DNA from: Echinometra lucunter
Taxonomy: Eukaryota; Echinodermata; Echinoidea; Camarodonta; Echinometridae
Direction of reading: 5' to 3'
Assembly (NCBI GenBank): GCA_029962745.1
Contig: CM057154.1
Coordinates: 14,689,763 to 14,753,762 of the forward strand
DNA: 64,000 nucleotides
Part shown: in pieces, positions 62,501 to 64,000 of the stretch
How the letters are laid out: every line of letters starts with the position of its first letter
Numbering within the stretch: position 1 is the stretch's first letter
The notes under the pieces: model-generated
Seen by the model: only the letters and a program-made list of their open reading frames with translations
What the model was told of the DNA's origin: nothing
Database searches by the model: none
Made by a program: the position numbers and the translations under genes

Positions 62501-63489
62501 CTGGGCCAGTATTAAATTCAATACTTGGATTAAGTAAAACTTTTCCTAAGTATTTTACCTTGGCTAAGAAATTTGCTTAAGTCGTATTCATTTCAATACT
62601 TTGAATTTTACTTCAGTAAGACAAATTTAAGCCAAAATTCTCGATGATAAGCATTGTGACGTCATATTTTCAATGTGCAATTAACATGTCACATGGAATA
62701 AACTCGAATACGCGATGATATAATTCTGCGCAGCTCATGATTACTGCGTATAAAAACCTATGCCTGCCAATCAAGGCCTCCAAAATATCCAACCCAGGCA
62801 TCAGCATGCTCTTAGTGAATAAAGATGACCAAGAAGAGTAAACAGTGAAAGTTTGAGCAAAATCGGACAATTTGTTCAAAAGTTATGAATTTTCAAAGTT
62901 TCAGTAAATCCCTATTACGGGGATCCTTGAGTTGGCAACTTTACCAGCATCTGTGATGTCATCGTGGACAACTCTTCATTTATTTTTTTCAAGAAAAATA
63001 AAAATTCTTTTGATTTATTGTTTGAGTATTACAAGGCTATATCAATTCTGCAAGCATTTTAGAAAGAATTATGTTGATTCCTGACTTGAAATTTCATATA
63101 AATCATTTTTTTTTGAAAAATTATGTACAAAATGAATTGAGAGTTGTCCATGATGACGTCACAGATGCTGGCAAAGTTGCCAACTCAAGGATCCCCATAA
63201 TAAGAATTTACTGAAACTTACAAAATTCATAACTCTTGAACAGATTGTCCGATTTTGCTCAAACTTTCACTGTTTACTCTTCTTGGTCATCTTTATTCAC
63301 TATGAGCACACTGATGCCTGGGTTGGATTCTCCTTTAAGTCTCCCAGGAAGGTGTCTTAGATTTGGAGTAAAATACTTAGCCAAAATATTGAACTGAATA
63401 CCAAAATTTCCTAAGTATTTCATCTAAGTAAAAAGCTAAGTAAAATACTCATATTTCTGACTTAAGTATTGAATTGAATACCGGCCCAG
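62501..63489. mobile_element. outer fold-back element (host of a nested element)
   Basis: The ends CTGGGCCAGTATTAAATTCA and TGAATACCGGCCCAG pair over about 130 bp of imperfect arms rich in 'cttaagta' and 'taagtaaaa' motifs (62501-62640 and 63355-63489). Its centre is occupied by the TTAA element at 62772-63338. Confidence 0.75.
62772..63338. mobile_element. inner TTAA-type palindromic element with ~200-bp arms
   Basis: Left arm (62772-62985) and right arm (63120-63338) are near-exact reverse complements: ccaacccaggcatcag, gaccaagaagagtaaacagt, gagcaaaatcggacaa, ggatccttgagttggcaac, atctgtgatgtcat. The right end is TCTCCT-TTAA; the left end is worn (TCAAGG). Kolobok-like by its TTAA and AGG end. 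Confidence 0.8.
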
Positions 63490-63679
63490 GGCTCCAAAGT
63501 AACATTTTTTGTTTGTTTATTTGCTTTTTGTTGTTTGTTTTCTTGGTTGTCCTAGTTCATATTCATACGGCCTGTATGCATGAGCACCATTTCAAAATTG
63601 TGACAATTTTGGAGGTCCTGATTTAGATGTTGGATGCCTGCATGTCCTGGGTACCAGTAAAGAGTTGAACCCTGTAGAA

Positions 63680-64000
63680 GGGCATTACTACATGTACATG
63701 TAAAAGCTCATACAAGGTTTTGGTAGCAAAATAATTGGCATGAAATTGACTAAAGTCTTACACTGTTCACCTTGCATTAAAAGATATGTGTGTGAGATCA
63801 TGTGATATTCCATTTGTGATTTCCAGTGAATTTCAATGTAAATACATGTATTTCAAATGAACACAATGTAATGGTTACAATCAGCCTTACGCTGGGACCC
63901 CTGCATCCTAACTGCTCCCTGCAAAACGATTACAGCGCTTCATACACTTGTCGCATAAACAGAACTCTCACTGGTTTCACACATGTGCAGGCCTGTATGA
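63680..64000. mobile_element. partial copy 2 of the 440-bp TTAA MITE, cut by the window edge
   Basis: It matches 19485-19740 in order (ggtagcaaaat, ggcatgaaa-tg, gcatgaaaagata, tttgtgatttcc, gtgaatttca) in the same orientation. The right end lies outside. Confidence 0.7.

Larger units (their letters stand above)
46273..64000 (-). other. large 5' intron of the ligase gene, running off the window
   Basis: No upstream coding exon recognised in 17.7 kb. It contains a GAT/ATG repeat (46394-46450), GT/GA repeats (46862-46915), a SINE (48009-48310), CT/ATC-rich DNA (48620-49240), many MITEs, GA-rich tracts (55665-55830, 61727-61805), a CT tract (56690-56875), and several repeat-poor blocks. Splice-compatible open frames here do not resemble the missing ectodomain. 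Confidence 0.7.

Overview
The window is animal genomic DNA, not bacterial. It is intron-rich and AT-rich, full of microsatellites, poly-G runs and short DNA transposons. Repeat style, codon use and one recognisable gene suggest a marine deuterostome, most likely a sea urchin. The species cannot be fixed from sequence alone.

The one clearly identifiable gene lies on the minus strand. Six exons (46129-46272, 28428-28538, 23185-23367, 20624-20726, 17071-18531, 15618-15706) join with matching phases into a 696-residue C-terminal part of an RNF43/ZNRF3-type transmembrane E3 ubiquitin ligase. This family removes Frizzled/LRP6 from the cell surface and is itself controlled by R-spondin. The exons encode, in order, the end of the protease-associated-like ectodomain, the single transmembrane helix, the juxtamembrane segment with the first RING cysteine pair, the rest of the RING-H2 finger, a long Ser/His-rich tail with a Dishevelled-interaction-like motif, and a short C-terminal exon. 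The signal peptide and first ectodomain exons were not found between 46.3 kb and 64 kb and are probably beyond the right edge. The juxtamembrane/RING exon has two decayed tandem copies just upstream of it (23.4-23.8 kb).

A second minus-strand gene begins at 2079. Its first coding exon (2001-2079) encodes an apparent signal peptide, and the rest lies left of the window. Between the genes are a 2.1-kb hAT-like element with a perfect 8-bp target duplication (3116-5248), tRNA-derived SINEs, microsatellites, a reverse transcriptase fragment (13935-14092), and the probable 3' UTR and flank of the ligase gene.

The introns, especially the 17.6-kb and >17.7-kb ones, are packed with non-autonomous DNA elements. 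They include hAT-like MITEs with 8-bp duplications, TTAA-flanked elements (Kolobok/piggyBac-like), TA-flanked mariner-like elements, and many fold-back palindromes, some nested inside one another. A few repeat-poor, higher-complexity blocks (12.6-13.0, 31.7-31.95, 47.3-47.7, 56.1-56.4, 57.0-57.3 kb) are candidate cis-regulatory DNA.
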